In this document: positions 35,824 to 44,771 of the stretch, piece after piece | Numbering within the stretch: position 1 is the stretch's first letter | How the letters are laid out: each line of letters starts with the position of its first letter | Assembly: GCF_013366375.1 (NCBI RefSeq) | Contig: NZ_JABWMJ010000007.1 | Coordinates: 124,001 to 188,000, forward strand | DNA from: Rhizobacter koreensis | GTDB taxonomy: Bacteria > Pseudomonadota > Gammaproteobacteria > Burkholderiales > Burkholderiaceae_C | Length of the DNA stretch: 64,000 nucleotides | Reading direction: 5' to 3' | Notes under the pieces: model-generated | What the model was told of the DNA's origin: nothing | Databases searched by the model: none | Seen by the model: only the letters and a program-made list of their open reading frames with translations | Program-made: the position numbers and the translations under genes

Positions 35824-36801
35824 ATGAAGAAACAGCCGCTCTACAGCCGCTCCCGCCGCGCGCCCGACTCCGGCGCGAGCGCCGCGCAACCGGCCGGAGA
35901 TCCGCCGCAGGCCGCGCCGAACGCCGAAGCCGCCGCCCCGGTGGCGCTGGGCGCAAGTTCCCCGCCCCCGGCCCGTTCGCCCGGCCGCGTGCGCGCCTTC
36001 GCGCTGCGCAACGAGCGCCGCCTCTGGCTCGTCGCCGTGCTGGCGCTGATCAGCGCCGCCTGGCTGTTCAACCCTCGCCTCGTCGCCGAGCCCGCGCTGA
36101 CCATCGAGCAGATCGACAAGGCGGTGCGCAGCTCGATCGAGGAGAAGCCGCTGCGTTCGCCGGAGACCCGCGCCTACGAGACGATCGCGCCGTCGGTCGT
36201 GCGCGTCATCGGCTTCATGAGCGAAAACGACGACGGCAAGGACGACATGCCGCGTGCCAAGCACGATCGCGGCGTCGGCACCGGCGTCGTCATCATCGAC
36301 AACGGCACCATCCTCACCAACCTGCACGTCGTCTCGGGCGCCCGGCGCGTCAACGTGACGTTCGCCAACGGGGCGCAATCCGATGCCGTCGTGATCAGCA
36401 CGCAGCCCGAGAACGACCTCGCAGTGCTGCGCGCGCTCACCATTCCCGACGACCTGGCCGCGGCGACGATGCGCAGCACGGGCGATCTCTCGCCCGGCGA
36501 CCACGTGATCGCGGTCGGCTTCCCGTTCGGCATCGGCCCGTCGACGTCGTCGGGTGTCGTCTCCGGGCTCAAGCGCCAGTTCCGCTCGCCGGACGGCCAG
36601 CAGATGATGTCGAACCTGATCCAGTTCGACGCCGCCGCCAACCCCGGCAACTCGGGCGGCCCGCTCGTCACCATGGACGGCGAGGTCGTCGGCATCGTCA
36701 CCGCGATCCTCAACCCCTCGCAGCAGCGCGTCTTCGTCGGCATCGGCTTCGCCGTCCCGATCGAGAACGCCGCCAGCGCGGCCGGTCTGCCGCCGTTCTG
36801 A
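35824..36801 (+). CDS. Membrane-anchored trypsin-like serine protease (no PDZ)
   Basis: A 325-residue protein with a Pro/Ala-rich cytoplasmic N-terminus, one transmembrane segment near 68-82 and a periplasmic trypsin-like domain. The triad is visible as the His in TNLHVVSG, the Asp in ENDLAVLRA and the Ser in NPGNSGGPL, so it should be active. It ends just after IGFAVPIENAA, where DegP/DegS proteins continue into a PDZ domain; here PDZ is absent. It lies upstream of and co-directional with moxR, 62 nt apart, suggesting a functional island. Confidence 0.85.
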   Translation: MKKQPLYSRSRRAPDSGASAAQPAGDPPQAAPNAEAAAPVALGASSPPPARSPGRVRAFALRNERRLWLVAVLALISAAWLFNPRLVAEPALTIEQIDKAVRSSIEEKPLRSPETRAYETIAPSVVRVIGFMSENDDGKDDMPRAKHDRGVGTGVVIIDNGTILTNLHVVSGARRVNVTFANGAQSDAVVISTQPENDLAVLRALTIPDDLAAATMRSTGDLSPGDHVIAVGFPFGIGPSTSSGVVSGLKRQFRSPDGQQMMSNLIQFDAAANPGNSGGPLVTMDGEVVGIVTAILNPSQQRVFVGIGFAVPIENAASAAGLPPF

Positions 36802-36863
36802 TCCCTGGCGCCGCGCGACGCGCGGCGCATCCTCGCCCGCCCCGTCCAGGAACCTCTTCGCGC

Positions 36864-37856
36864 ATGGAAAGCAGCCAATTCCCGAACGCCGACGCCGCCA
36901 CGCTGATGGAGCGCGTGCTCTACGAGGTCAAGCGCGTCGTCGTCGGCCAGGATCACTTCCTCGAGCGCGTGATGGTCGCGGTGCTCGCGCAAGGCCACCT
37001 GCTGGTCGAGGGCGTGCCGGGCCTGGCCAAGACGCTCACCGTCAAGACGCTCGCCCAGACGCTGCGCGGCACGTTCAAGCGAATCCAGTTCACCCCCGAC
37101 CTGGTGCCGGCCGACCTGGTCGGCACCCGCATCTACAACCCGCGCAGCGGTGACTTCAGCACCTCGCTGGGGCCGGTCTTCACGCACCTGCTGCTGGCCG
37201 ACGAGATCAACCGGGCGCCTGCCAAGGTGCAGAGCGCGCTGCTCGAGGTGATGCAGGAACGCCAGGTCACGATTGCCGGCGAGACCCACAAGGTGCCCGA
37301 GCCGTTCCTCGTCATGGCGACGCAGAACCCCATCGAGACCGAGGGCACCTACCCGCTGCCCGAAGCGCAGGTCGACCGCTTCATGATGAAGGTGCTGGTC
37401 GACTACCCGAGCGAGGACGAGGAGCTCGTGATCGCGCAGCGCGTCACCGGCGCGCCCGCCGTCGTGTCGGCGGTCGCCAGCATGAGCCAGCTCGCCGAAC
37501 TGCAGCATGAGTGCCGGCAGGTCTACGTCGATCCGTCGCTGATGCAGTACGCGGTACGGCTGGTGAGCGCGACGCGCCGGCCCGATCGCTACGACCTCGC
37601 CGACATCGCCAAGTACCTGACCTTCGGCGCGAGCCCGCGCGCGACCATCGGCCTCATCGAGGGCGCGCGCGCGCTCGCCTTCATGCGCGGTCGCAACTAC
37701 GCGCTCCCGGAAGACATGAGCGTGCTGATCGGTGACGTGCTGCGGCACCGTCTCGTCCTCTCGTACGAGGCGCTCGCCGAAGGTCTGGACGCCGACCAGC
37801 TGATCGCGCGCATCGTGCGCAAGATCCCGGTGCCCGACAAGCCGCTCGAGCGATGA
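36864..37856 (+). CDS. MoxR-family AAA+ ATPase
   Basis: A 330-residue MoxR ATPase: Walker A is in LLVEGVPGLAKTLTVK, Walker B in LLLADEINRAPAKVQSALLEVMQERQ (read LLADEINR), sensor 1 in VMATQNPIE and the arginine-finger region in LPEAQVDRF. Such proteins are thought to help assemble or activate metalloenzymes or envelope complexes together with VWA proteins. Its stop overlaps the next ATG (ATGA at 37853-37856), so it is coupled to the DUF58 gene. The start at 36864 gives a short conventional N-terminus. Confidence 0.92.
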   Translation: MESSQFPNADAATLMERVLYEVKRVVVGQDHFLERVMVAVLAQGHLLVEGVPGLAKTLTVKTLAQTLRGTFKRIQFTPDLVPADLVGTRIYNPRSGDFSTSLGPVFTHLLLADEINRAPAKVQSALLEVMQERQVTIAGETHKVPEPFLVMATQNPIETEGTYPLPEAQVDRFMMKVLVDYPSEDEELVIAQRVTGAPAVVSAVASMSQLAELQHECRQVYVDPSLMQYAVRLVSATRRPDRYDLADIAKYLTFGASPRATIGLIEGARALAFMRGRNYALPEDMSVLIGDVLRHRLVLSYEALAEGLDADQLIARIVRKIPVPDKPLER

Positions 37857-38854
37857 ACGCGCGCACGCGCCCGGCGCCCGAACCCGCCGCACCCGCGGCG
37901 GCGTCCGACGCGGCCGGCGCCCAGGCGCTGCTGACGCGCCTCGAATGGACCGTGCTGCGCCGCCTCGACGGCATGCTGCAGGGCGACTACCGCACCCTGC
38001 TGCGCGGCTCGGGGCTCGACCTGGCCGACCTGCGCGAGTACCAGCACCACGACGACGTCCGCCACATCGACTGGAACGTCACCGCACGCCTGCAGCAGCC
38101 CTACGTGCGCCAGTTCACCGAGGACCGCGAGGTCTCGGCGTGGTTCCTGATCGACCTTAGCGGCAGCGTCGACTTCGGTTCCGACCGCCTGACCAAGCGC
38201 AACGTGTCGCGCGAGTTCGTCGCGGTGCTCGCGCGCCTGCTCACGCGCCACGGCAACCGCGTCGGCGCCCTGCTCTACGGCAGCTCGGTCGACGCCATGC
38301 TGCCGGCGCGCGGCGGACGCGCCCACGTGCTGCAGCTGCTGCAGCTGATGGCGGCCCGGCCTGCCGAGTCTCGCCCCGGCCCCACAGACCTGCGCGAGCT
38401 GCTGGCCGCGGGGCAGCGCACGATCCAGCGCCGCAGCAGCGTCTTCGTGCTGTCCGACTTCATCAGCGCACCCGGCTGGGAGCCGCTGCTCGGCCAGCTC
38501 GCGATGCGCCACGACGTGACGGCGGTGCGCCTGTTCGACCCGCTCGAGCTCGACCTCCCGGACATCGGCCTGGTCACCATGCGCGACGCCGAGACCGGCG
38601 AGCAGATCGTCGTCGACACCCACGACCGACGCTTCCGGGCGCGCTTCCAGGCCGCCGCCGAGCGCCGCGAGAACGCCCTGCGCGAGGCGCTCGGCGCCGC
38701 CGGCGTCGACACGCTCGAGCTCGCCACCGACGACGACCTGCTCGACGCCATCATGCGTTTCGCCGAGATGCGCAAGCAGCGCAGCCGACTCGCCAACTGG
38801 ACCGGCGGGCGCGGCTCGGTGGGGCATCTCGCCCAAGCCAAGACATCGCCATGA
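37853..38854 (+). CDS. DUF58-domain protein (MoxR partner)
   Basis: A 333-residue DUF58 protein with the family core GSGLDLADLREYQHHDDVRHIDWNVTARLQQPYVRQF followed by a VWA-like fold containing WFLIDLSGSVDFG (given as DLSGS, a partial MIDAS). DUF58 proteins are routinely encoded next to MoxR and VWA membrane proteins. No membrane segment is apparent, so it is probably cytoplasmic or peripheral. It overlaps moxR upstream and the VWA gene downstream by 4 nt each. Confidence 0.9.
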   Translation: MNARTRPAPEPAAPAAASDAAGAQALLTRLEWTVLRRLDGMLQGDYRTLLRGSGLDLADLREYQHHDDVRHIDWNVTARLQQPYVRQFTEDREVSAWFLIDLSGSVDFGSDRLTKRNVSREFVAVLARLLTRHGNRVGALLYGSSVDAMLPARGGRAHVLQLLQLMAARPAESRPGPTDLRELLAAGQRTIQRRSSVFVLSDFISAPGWEPLLGQLAMRHDVTAVRLFDPLELDLPDIGLVTMRDAETGEQIVVDTHDRRFRARFQAAAERRENALREALGAAGVDTLELATDDDLLDAIMRFAEMRKQRSRLANWTGGRGSVGHLAQAKTSP

Positions 38855-39891
38855 ATTCGCTCGTCACCTTCATCTGGCCGACCCTGCTGTGGGGCCTGGT
38901 CGCCGTCCCGCTGCTGGTCCTGCTCTACGTGTGGCTGCTCAGGCGCCGCAAGCAGACGACGCTGCGCTACGCCAGCCTCGGCCTCGTGAAGGAGGCGCTC
39001 GGCGCGCGGCGCGGCTGGCGTCGCCACGTGCCGCCGCTGCTGCTGCTGACCGCGATCATCGCGCTGCTGCTCGCGGCGGCGCGGCCCGCCGCGCTGATCG
39101 CGCTGCCCATGACGCAGGAGACGATCGTCCTCGCGATGGACGTCTCGGGGAGCATGCGAGCGACCGACGTGCAGCCGAACCGGCTGATCGCGTCGCAGGA
39201 AGCGGCCAAGGCATTCGTCGCCGACCTGCCGCGCGACGTTCGCGTGGCGGTGGTCGCGTTCGCCGGCACCGCCGCGGTGGTGCAGGCGCCGACGCTGAGC
39301 CGGGAGGACGTCTACGCAGCGATCGACCGCTTCCAGCTGCAGCGTGCCACCGCGATCGGCAGCGGCATCGTGCTCTCGCTCGCGACGCTGTTCCCGGAAG
39401 CGGGCATCGACCTCTCGCAGATCACCGGCCAGCGCAACATGCCGCCAGGCCCGAACGACAAGCCCAAGCCCGAGTTCAAGCCGGTGCCGCCCGGCTCGTA
39501 CACGTCGGCCGCGATCATCCTGCTCACCGACGGCCAGCGCACCACCGGCCCCGACCCGATCGAGGCCGCCAAGATGGCTGCCGACCGCGGCATACGCGTC
39601 TACACCGTCGGCATCGGCACCAAGGAAGGCGAGACGATCGGCTTCGAGGGCTGGTCAATGCGCGTGCGGCTCGACGAGGAGACGCTCAAGACGATTGCCA
39701 ACCTGACGCGCGCCGACTATTTCTACGCCGGCACCGCCGCCGACCTGAAGAAGGTCTACCAGGGCCTCAGCAACCGCTTCGTCGTCGAGAAGAAGGAAAC
39801 CGAGATCAGCGGCCTGCTCGCGGGGTTCGGCGCGCTGCTCGTGATGCTGGCGGCGGGGCTTTCTGTCTGGTGGTTCGGAAGGATCGCTTAG
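38851..39891 (+). CDS. VWA-domain membrane protein (BatA-like)
   Basis: A 346-residue protein with N-terminal hydrophobic segments near 6-30 and 58-75, a periplasmic von Willebrand A domain, and a C-terminal transmembrane segment near 323-342. The MIDAS motif is intact: DVSGSM, a later Thr, and LTDGQRTTG. An unusual Pro/Lys-rich insertion (GPNDKPKPEFKPVPPGS) sits in the VWA domain. It is the last gene of the protease-MoxR-DUF58-VWA run. The BatB-E genes that often follow are absent, and a hairpin-rich gap comes next. Confidence 0.88.
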   Translation: MNSLVTFIWPTLLWGLVAVPLLVLLYVWLLRRRKQTTLRYASLGLVKEALGARRGWRRHVPPLLLLTAIIALLLAAARPAALIALPMTQETIVLAMDVSGSMRATDVQPNRLIASQEAAKAFVADLPRDVRVAVVAFAGTAAVVQAPTLSREDVYAAIDRFQLQRATAIGSGIVLSLATLFPEAGIDLSQITGQRNMPPGPNDKPKPEFKPVPPGSYTSAAIILLTDGQRTTGPDPIEAAKMAADRGIRVYTVGIGTKEGETIGFEGWSMRVRLDEETLKTIANLTRADYFYAGTAADLKKVYQGLSNRFVVEKKETEISGLLAGFGALLVMLAAGLSVWWFGRIA

Positions 39892-40278
39892 TGGCGCTGG
39901 CGAATCGCTGCGCGATTCGCCAGCGGATCTGATCAGTGTGATCAGGACCGGCGGAGCCGGATCCTGGCCCCATGAGAGGTCGCGCTGCGTGTGCCTGCGC
40001 GCGACCTGGAGCAGGCAGCTGCGCTGCCTGCGTAGCGAGGCAGCCAGCGCGGACGCCTCGCTGCGCCGGCTTGTGCATAGCACTGAAAACGCCAGGACGG
40101 CGGCGATTTGGGTCGGCGCTTGACTTTCAGCTTGCCGCCGGAGGCACGGCCGTTCGCTGAACGCTCGCACCACATCCAGTTTGCAACTGTGGCCGGGGAT
40201 TGCTTCGCGTGCGGCAGCGGGGATGAGCGGGAGCGTTCGGCCTCATCTCCTGCGGACGCATCAACCGGCTGATACAGC
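39892..40278. repeat. Gene-free stretch packed with successive hairpins
   Basis: These 387 bases separate two convergent genes (VWA protein and imuB) and contain no credible gene. Six stems follow each other: 39895-39925 (13 bp, 5-nt loop), 39929-39945 (7 bp, 3-nt loop), 39944-39965 (CCGGC/GCCGG with a bulged outer AGGA/TCCT), 39977-40007 (9 bp), 40011-40031 (9 bp, 3-nt loop) and 40035-40061 (7 bp). Further on are CGTTC/GAACG at 40151-40163 and a long-range GAACGCTC/GAGCGTTC pair (40159-40166 with 40231-40238). The stretch looks less GC-rich than its flanks. It could be a repeat-element array, a structured RNA or a composite bidirectional terminator; the sequence does not decide. Confidence 0.65.
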
Positions 40279-41904
40279 TCAACCGAACCGCCCCTGCATG
40301 AACCAGCCCTGGCGAGGTTCACCGTCGGTCTCCAGCGGCAGGCGGGCGCGGTAGATCCAGACCAGGGCGCCATCGCCGTTCTGGGCGATGAAGTAGTCGC
40401 GTTCGGCGAGGCTGCAGTCCCACCAGCCGGTCTCGATGCGCTCGGGGCCGCTCAGCAGTTGCAGCGGCGAGCCGTCGAGGAAGGGGCGCGACTGGCGCTC
40501 GGGGAGCGGCTGCGGCTCGGGCAGCAGCCAGACCGGGCGGCGCGCGGCGCCGGCAGCCCCTGCGATCGACGAGCCGGCGGCGCGGGGCGCCTTCACGAGA
40601 CGCTCGACGCGTGCGGCGTCGACCGCCTGCAGCGCGCTCGCGCGCTCGGGGCGGTGCTCGTCGAGCGGCGCGAGGCGCTGCACCTGCGCGGCGCCCAGGC
40701 GCGCCTGCAGGCGCTCGATCAGCCGGGTCAGGCCTTCGACCTCGCTGCGCGCGGTCGGGAACAGCTCGCTGTTCGGCGCGGCACGGCGCGCGATGTCGGC
40801 GGCGGCGAGGCGCAGATCGAGCGTCGGCGCCGGCAGCTCGATGCGCGCGAGCCGCTCGCGCAGCAGCACCAGGAGGTGCTCGCGGTCGCGCGACGGCTCC
40901 GCGAGCGCGATCTCGAGCACGCTCTCGGCGGGCGTCGCGCTGCTGCGGCGCCAGCGCGTCTCGTGCTGCATCACCAGCGTGAAGCGGCGCACGAACGCGT
41001 GCTGCGCGCTCAGCCAGGCGACGAGCCGCGCCAGCAGCACCGCCGCGCCGTGCAGCAGCTGCTCGGTGGTGTCCGCCCGCGCGAACAGTTCGAGGCGGCT
41101 TTCGAAGGTCGCCGGCAGTGCCAGCGGGACGCGCGGATCGGGCCGTGTGCCGAGCGCGGCGTCGAGCTCGGCGAGCAGCGCCTCGCCGAAGCGCCGCGCC
41201 AGCCCGGCGCGTGGCAGGGCGCGCAGGTCGCCGAGCGTGCGCAGCCCCATCGCCTGCAGCGCGTCGCGGTGCTCGCGGCCGGCGCCGAGGCGCCACACCG
41301 GCAGCTCGTCGAGCGCGCGCTGCAGCGCCGCGTCGTCGGCGCAATGGCAGTCGGGGTGCTGACGCGCGAGCAGCGCGGCGCCCTGCGCGGTCGGCGCGGT
41401 TGCGCAATGCACCACGTGGCCGAGCGGCGCGAGTGCGCGGCCGAGCCGCTGCAGCAGGCGCTCGAGGCCGCCGAAGTAGCGCAGGCTCGCCTCGACCTCG
41501 AGCAGCACGGTGTGCGCGTCGTCGAACGGGTGGCCCGCGCGCGCGATCACGACCTGCGGGGTGAAGGCGAGCGCGGCGTGCGCGACCGGCAGCAGCGCGG
41601 CCGCGTCGCGCGCGGCGTCGGCCTGGCCGAGCACGAGCTGCGGCGCGAGCGCGAGCGCGGTGGCGCGCTTGAGCCCGGGCCGCACGCCGAGCGCCTGCGC
41701 AACGGCGTTGCCCGCGACGATGCGGTGCGCGTCGATCAGCGCGATCGGTGCCGGCGTGGCCGAGTCGCTGCCCGCTCCCGCAGCGGTGCCTGCGCCGCCG
41801 TCGCCGGCATGCACCTCAGTGCCTGCCGCTGCGGGCCTGCCAGCGAGCGTCGCCTCGAACGACTCGAGCGACAGCGACGGCAGATGCAGCGCGATCCAGA
41901 GCAC
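40279..41904 (-). CDS. imuB: ImuB, catalytically degenerate Y-family polymerase-like protein
   Basis: A 541-residue Y-family polymerase relative involved in SOS-induced mutagenesis. The fold is recognisable from MLWIALHLPSLSLE through the FGGLERLL palm region and the helix-hairpin-helix-like LRTLGDLRALPRAGLARRFG. The metal-binding Asp/Glu residues of active DinB polymerases are not seen, as is normal for ImuB, which acts as an adaptor for DnaE2 and the beta clamp. The C-terminal DYFIAQNGDGALVWIYR segment is typical. The GTG at 41904 lies 36 nt after imuA. No dnaE2 follows. Confidence 0.88.
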   Translation of the reverse strand: MLWIALHLPSLSLESFEATLAGRPAAAGTEVHAGDGGAGTAAGAGSDSATPAPIALIDAHRIVAGNAVAQALGVRPGLKRATALALAPQLVLGQADAARDAAALLPVAHAALAFTPQVVIARAGHPFDDAHTVLLEVEASLRYFGGLERLLQRLGRALAPLGHVVHCATAPTAQGAALLARQHPDCHCADDAALQRALDELPVWRLGAGREHRDALQAMGLRTLGDLRALPRAGLARRFGEALLAELDAALGTRPDPRVPLALPATFESRLELFARADTTEQLLHGAAVLLARLVAWLSAQHAFVRRFTLVMQHETRWRRSSATPAESVLEIALAEPSRDREHLLVLLRERLARIELPAPTLDLRLAAADIARRAAPNSELFPTARSEVEGLTRLIERLQARLGAAQVQRLAPLDEHRPERASALQAVDAARVERLVKAPRAAGSSIAGAAGAARRPVWLLPEPQPLPERQSRPFLDGSPLQLLSGPERIETGWWDCSLAERDYFIAQNGDGALVWIYRARLPLETDGEPRQGWFMQGRFG

Positions 41905-41940
41905 GACGTCACCCGGCGCTTCACGGCGAACGGCCGGCCG

Positions 41941-42825
41941 TCAGGCCAGGTTCACGAAGGTCGCGGCGCGCAGGGCGAGCGCGTCGGGCACCCGTGCGCG
42001 CTGACGCGCCGCGGCCGACAGCACCGGCGCCAGCGCGAGCTGCAGCGGCGTCTCGAGCGGCGGCCCGCGGCGCTTGAGGATGCGCAGCTCGAGCCGGTCG
42101 GCGCCGCCCGGCCGCAGCGCCAGGCGCAGCGGCGACGCGGTCGGGCGCGCCTCGGCGGCCATCTCGCGCAGCACGAACGCCGGGCCGTCGTGGGCGTGCG
42201 CGGCGATCTGCAGGCGGCGCAGGTGCTCGGCGCGAAGGCGCGCCGGCAGCCACGCGACGATCGCGCCGACGTGGCCGCTCTTCAAGGCCTGCTCGAGCGC
42301 CCACAGGCTGTCGCTGCCTGGAATCACGCGCGCGCGCGTGTGGATGATCAGCAGCTGCTCGACGTCGAAGCCGAGCTGCTGGAGCGCCGCCGCCGAGAGC
42401 GCCGCCGGCGGGTCGAACAGCATCACCAGACGGCCGGCGCGCTGCGTCGCGACCAGCGCCGGCGCGAGCAGGCGGATCTCGCCGACACCCGGGTGCCGCA
42501 GCAGCAGTTCGCTGAGCACGCGGCGCGGCCAGCCGCCGCCCGGCAGTTGCGCGTTGAGCGCCGCGAAGCCGCTCGGCAGCGTGTCGGCGCCCTGGCGGCC
42601 GAGCTGGCTCCCCAGCCAGAGCATCGGGTGCAGCGTCTCGGGCGAGCGCACGTCGGCCGGCGGGGCATCCGAAAGCACAGCCTCCGCAGACGGAGCGCGA
42701 GCTGCCACCGGCTCTGCTGCAAGGCTGTGCACCGGGAGCGCCTGCCCTGCGGTGGGCGCGCGCAGCGCCGCCTCGCCGGATCGAACCGGTGCGGGCGGCG
42801 TGGCGAGGGCGGGTGCGGCGTCCAT
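41941..42825 (-). CDS. imuA: ImuA, SOS translesion-synthesis accessory protein
   Basis: A 294-residue ImuA-type protein (RecA/SulA-related superfamily). The conserved core runs from LPSGFAALNAQLPGGGWPRRVLSELLL through RLVMLFDPPAALSAAALQQLGFD to the C-terminal LRLALRPGGADRLELRILKRRG. The P-loop is degenerate. The first about 60 residues are Ala/Pro-rich and not conserved. Its start codon lies 5 nt from a near-perfect LexA operator, showing SOS control of the imuA-imuB unit. ImuA, ImuB and DnaE2 normally act together in error-prone repair. Confidence 0.85.
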   Translation of the reverse strand: MDAAPALATPPAPVRSGEAALRAPTAGQALPVHSLAAEPVAARAPSAEAVLSDAPPADVRSPETLHPMLWLGSQLGRQGADTLPSGFAALNAQLPGGGWPRRVLSELLLRHPGVGEIRLLAPALVATQRAGRLVMLFDPPAALSAAALQQLGFDVEQLLIIHTRARVIPGSDSLWALEQALKSGHVGAIVAWLPARLRAEHLRRLQIAAHAHDGPAFVLREMAAEARPTASPLRLALRPGGADRLELRILKRRGPPLETPLQLALAPVLSAAARQRARVPDALALRAATFVNLA

Positions 42826-42830
42826 GTCGG

Positions 42831-42850
42831 TACTGTACGTTTATACAGTA
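42831..42850 (-). promoter_or_regulatory. LexA operator (SOS box) of imuAB
   Basis: On the minus strand the 20 bases read TACTGTATAA then ACGTACAGTA, matching the enterobacterial-type consensus CTGT-N8-ACAG with both outer TA pairs kept. TATAAA inside it could serve as the -10 element. Only CCGAC separates it from the imuA ATG, so the transcript would have almost no leader. LexA bound here would block transcription until RecA triggers its self-cleavage. Confidence 0.9.
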
Positions 42851-43072
42851 CCCGCTTCAAATGCGCGACGCGGTCGGTTCGCACGGCCGACCGGTTCGAT
42901 GCCGCCCGCCGCGGGTTCGAGAGCGCTGCCGCGGAACCCGTCGAGCCCGCCACGACCTGCCGAAGCGCCCGTCACCGGGGTCGATCGGGATGTCGCCGCC
43001 GAGGACGGCTTCGTATCATCGCCCGCAGCCGCCGCACGCCTTGCGGCGCAGCCAACGAACGCGGGAGACACG

Positions 43073-44716
43073 ATGAATGGCTCGATGATGCAGCAGCCGC
43101 TGCTGATTTCCTCGCTGCTGGTCCACGCCGAGCGGCACCACGGCGAGCAGGAGGTGGTGTCGCGGCGCGTCGAGGGCGACATCCACCGCTACACCTACCG
43201 CGACATGGCGGCGCGCTCGCGCCGCATGGCCAACGCCCTCGCGACGCTCGGCGTCGCCGACAGCGAGCGCGTCGCCACCCTGGCATGGAACGGCTACCGC
43301 CACATGGAGCTGTACTACGCGGTGTCGGGCAGCGGCGCCGTGCTGCACACGCTCAACCCGCGCCTGCACCCCGACCAGCTGCTCTACATCGTCGACCACG
43401 CCGAGGACGCGCTGCTGTTCTTCGACCTGACCTTCCTGCCGCTGGTCGAGGCGATCGCCTCGCGCGTGAAAACGGTGCGCCGCTTCGTCGCCATGACCGA
43501 CCGCGCGCACATGCCCGCGTCGACCAAGATCCCCGACCTGCTCTGCTACGAGGACCTGATCGACGCCGAGAACGACCGCTACGTCTGGCCGAGCTTCGAC
43601 GAGAACCATGCCTCGTCGCTCTGCTACACGTCGGGCACCACCGGCAACCCGAAGGGCGTGCTGTACAGCCACCGCTCGACGCTGCTGCATACCTACGCGA
43701 TCGCCCTGCCGGACTCGCTCGGCTGCTCGTCGGCCGACGCCATCCTGCCGGTGGTGCCGATGTTCCACGTCAACGCATGGGGCCTGCCGTACGCGGCTTG
43801 CATGACCGGCTCGAAGCTGGTGTTTCCCGGCCCCGGGCTCGACGGCAAGTCGCTCTACGAGCTGTTCGAGTCCGAGCGCGTCACCGTCTCGGCGGGCGTG
43901 CCGACGGTCTGGCAGGGCCTTCTCGGCTATGTCGAGGCCAACGACCTGCGCTTCTCGACCATGCGGCGCACCGTGATCGGCGGCTCGGCGTGTCCGCCGG
44001 CCATGATGACGGCGTTCCAGGAGCGCTACGACGTGCGCGTGCTGCACGCCTGGGGCATGACCGAGATGAGTCCGGTCGGCACGGTCGCCATCCTCAAGGG
44101 CCGCCAGCTCGAGCGCAGTGCCGAGGAGCGCTTCGCCCTGCAGAGCAAGCAGGGCCGCGCGGTGTTCGGCGTCGACATGAAGATCGTCGGCGCCGACGGG
44201 GCGGAGCTGCCGTGGGACGGCAAGACCTCGGGTGAGCTGATGGTGCGCGGGCCGTGGGTGGTCAGCGAGTACTTCAAGGGCGAGGGCGGCAACCCGCTCG
44301 TCGAGGACGCGGCCGGCCACGGCTGGTTCCCGACCGGCGACGTCGCGACCATCGACGCCGACGGCTTCATGCAGATCACCGACCGCAGCAAGGACGTCAT
44401 CAAGTCCGGCGGCGAATGGATCGGCTCGATCGACCTCGAGAACATCGCGATGGCGCACCCCAAGGTCGCAATGGCCGCCTGCATCGCCGCCCAGCACCCC
44501 AAGTGGGACGAGCGTCCGCTGCTGGTGGTGGTCAAGAAGCCGGGCGCCGAGCTCGAGCGCGACGAGCTGCTGTCGTTCTACGAGGGCCGCATCGCCAAGT
44601 GGTGGACGCCCGACGACGTGGTCTTCGTCGATGCGATCCCGCTCGGCGCCACCGGCAAGATGCTGAAGAACCGGCTGCGCGAGCAGTACGGCCGCCACCT
44701 CGTCGAGCGCGCTTGA
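43073..44716 (+). CDS. Acyl-CoA synthetase (medium/long-chain, DmdB/AlkK-like)
   Basis: A 547-residue class I adenylate-forming ligase. [21 protein letters not shown] is the phosphate loop region, [10 protein letters not shown] the adenine-binding segment, and [11 protein letters not shown]...[16 protein letters not shown] the hinge and aromatic A8 region. [18 protein letters not shown] contains the catalytic Lys near the end. It resembles AlkK and methylmercaptopropionyl-CoA ligase types, so fatty or short branched acids are the likely substrates. The ATG at 43073 follows GGGAGA. It is divergent from imuA, 222 nt beyond the LexA box. Confidence 0.9.
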   Translation: MNGSMMQQPLLISSLLVHAERHHGEQEVVSRRVEGDIHRYTYRDMAARSRRMANALATLGVADSERVATLAWNGYRHMELYYAVSGSGAVLHTLNPRLHPDQLLYIVDHAEDALLFFDLTFLPLVEAIASRVKTVRRFVAMTDRAHMPASTKIPDLLCYEDLIDAENDRYVWPSFDENHASSLCYTSGTTGNPKGVLYSHRSTLLHTYAIALPDSLGCSSADAILPVVPMFHVNAWGLPYAACMTGSKLVFPGPGLDGKSLYELFESERVTVSAGVPTVWQGLLGYVEANDLRFSTMRRTVIGGSACPPAMMTAFQERYDVRVLHAWGMTEMSPVGTVAILKGRQLERSAEERFALQSKQGRAVFGVDMKIVGADGAELPWDGKTSGELMVRGPWVVSEYFKGEGGNPLVEDAAGHGWFPTGDVATIDADGFMQITDRSKDVIKSGGEWIGSIDLENIAMAHPKVAMAACIAAQHPKWDERPLLVVVKKPGAELERDELLSFYEGRIAKWWTPDDVVFVDAIPLGATGKMLKNRLREQYGRHLVERA

Positions 44717-44771
44717 CGCCAGCTTCCGCCTCGGCGCCGCGGCGCGGCCGCGGTGCCGGGGCCCGCGTGCG

